From: Microlunatus elymi
GTDB taxonomy: Bacteria > Actinomycetota > Actinomycetes > Propionibacteriales > Propionibacteriaceae
Assembly (NCBI RefSeq): GCF_007362775.1
Contig: NZ_CP041692.1
Span: 4,402,001-4,466,000, forward strand
Length of the DNA: 64,000 nt
Direction: 5' to 3'
The notes under the pieces were generated by a model, which was given only the letters and a program-made list of their open reading frames with translations, was not told the DNA's origin and ran no database searches. Shown piece after piece: positions 63,451-64,000 of the stretch; position 1 is the stretch's first letter; each line of letters opens with the position of its first letter. A program made the position numbers and the translations under genes.

Positions 63451-63999
63451 TCAGCCTTCGGGCAAATCGGGCCGGTTTGCCGCTCGGTGTTCGTTCGGCG
63501 CTTCGAGGTAAACCTTCCGAGCGTGCAGCGCGTGCGCACCCGCGACGCGGTCGAGGAAGATCCGGCCGTTGCAGTGATCGATCTCGTGCTGCAGTGCCCG
63601 CGCCTCGAACGCGTCGGTGCTGAATTCGACCCGTTCGCCGGTGACCGGCAGCAGACCGGCGACGGTGACCCTGCTGGCACGTTTCACGTCCCCGGTCAGA
63701 TCGGGCACCGACATGCAGCCCTCGCGGGCCTTCTCGTTGCGGCTGGACTGCACGACCGTCGCGTTCACCAGCACGATCAGACCGTGATGGGTACGCGTCT
63801 TCGGATGGTCGGCGACATCGATGCAGAACGCCTGCCCGGAGACCCCGACCTGCGGCGCCGCCAGCCCGACGCAACCCGGCGAGACCCGCATGGTGGCGAC
63901 CAGATCGGCGCAGAGCTGGATGGTGTCCGGCGCGGTCGGATCCAGCTCGGGGCCGGGCCGGGACAACACCCGGTCGGGAGCACGGACCACCTGCAGCAC
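63451..63999 (-). CDS. Peptide deformylase, possibly incomplete at the window edge
   Basis: Removes the formyl group from nascent N-terminal Met. The three family motifs are present but varied: CVGLAAPQVG (first Gly of GxGxAAxQ is Cys), EGCMSVPD (EGCxS with the metal Cys intact) and QHEIDHCNG (HExDH intact, usual Leu replaced by Cys). The catalytic residues are therefore retained. Such variants are typical of secondary deformylases in actinobacteria. A GTG at 63999 gives 182 residues, but the gene may start beyond the window. Confidence 0.88.
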   Translation of the reverse strand: MLQVVRAPDRVLSRPGPELDPTAPDTIQLCADLVATMRVSPGCVGLAAPQVGVSGQAFCIDVADHPKTRTHHGLIVLVNATVVQSSRNEKAREGCMSVPDLTGDVKRASRVTVAGLLPVTGERVEFSTDAFEARALQHEIDHCNGRIFLDRVAGAHALHARKVYLEAPNEHRAANRPDLPEG

Positions 64000-64000
64000 C

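Noticed and set aside
63428-63874. N-terminal extension of the membrane phosphoesterase to 699 codons
   Set aside because: It overlaps the peptide deformylase gene in another frame; the extra sequence is Arg/Gly-rich without helices.

Overview
The window is high-GC, densely coded DNA from an actinobacterium. A mycothiol-conjugate amidase, a short-chain Z-isoprenyl diphosphate synthase, a PIN-PhoH fusion, a predicted F420-dependent oxidoreductase, frequent GTG starts and a DUF222/HNH protein all point there. A Propionibacteriales genome of Microlunatus type is my best guess, but the genus cannot be fixed from this sequence alone.

The backbone is core housekeeping. It runs xseA-xseB, DUF4245, fumC, phoH2, a DMT-type transporter with a Z-prenyl synthase, hlyIII, a DUF255 thioredoxin-fold protein, a small membrane protein with mca, DUF4307, greA, an AI-2E family transporter, metB and cbs. 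From memory, nearly all of these have counterparts in the Mycobacterium tuberculosis interval Rv1077-Rv1108, so this looks like a rearranged ancestral neighbourhood opened by accessory blocks.

Accessory blocks, left to right. (1) 13-23 kb: a MarR/AhpD-like pair and a TetR/aldo-keto reductase pair, each with two operator-like palindromes, plus an amino-acid permease, a shortened DUF222-HNH protein, an amidohydrolase and azlCD. (2) 23.6-27.7 kb: a frame-disrupted small lipoprotein, an SDR/phosphoesterase pair and ilvD. (3) 27.8-38 kb: a carbohydrate block with a sugar ABC importer lacking its ATPase, a sulfatase, an APC permease, and an FAH/SDR/AKR operon divergent from a FadR-type regulator, resembling part of the oxidative L-fucose pathway. 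(4) 40-45 kb: a DUF4097/DUF2089 pair, an L,D-transpeptidase lipoprotein, then 645 bp of repeat-rich intergenic DNA. (5) 45-59.5 kb: ung, msrA, small enzymes, a YciI/ECF42-type sigma locus, a Phd/PIN toxin-antitoxin pair, a BI-1 protein and an RluA-type pseudouridine synthase. (6) 59.9-64 kb: a stand-alone AICAR transformylase, a MarR regulator whose 3' end overlaps an antisense tRNA, a membrane phosphoesterase and a peptide deformylase.

The most unusual signals are: a family of about 54-nt nested palindromes (four copies, one in-frame inside the sulfatase gene and one supplying the last codons of the DUF255 gene); a strong excess of the 8-bp palindrome TTGATCAA and relatives, often at clusters of A/T-ending codons; and a class-I-shaped tRNA with a UAA anticodon. 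Family assignments come from recognising motifs in the translations; no database search was run.
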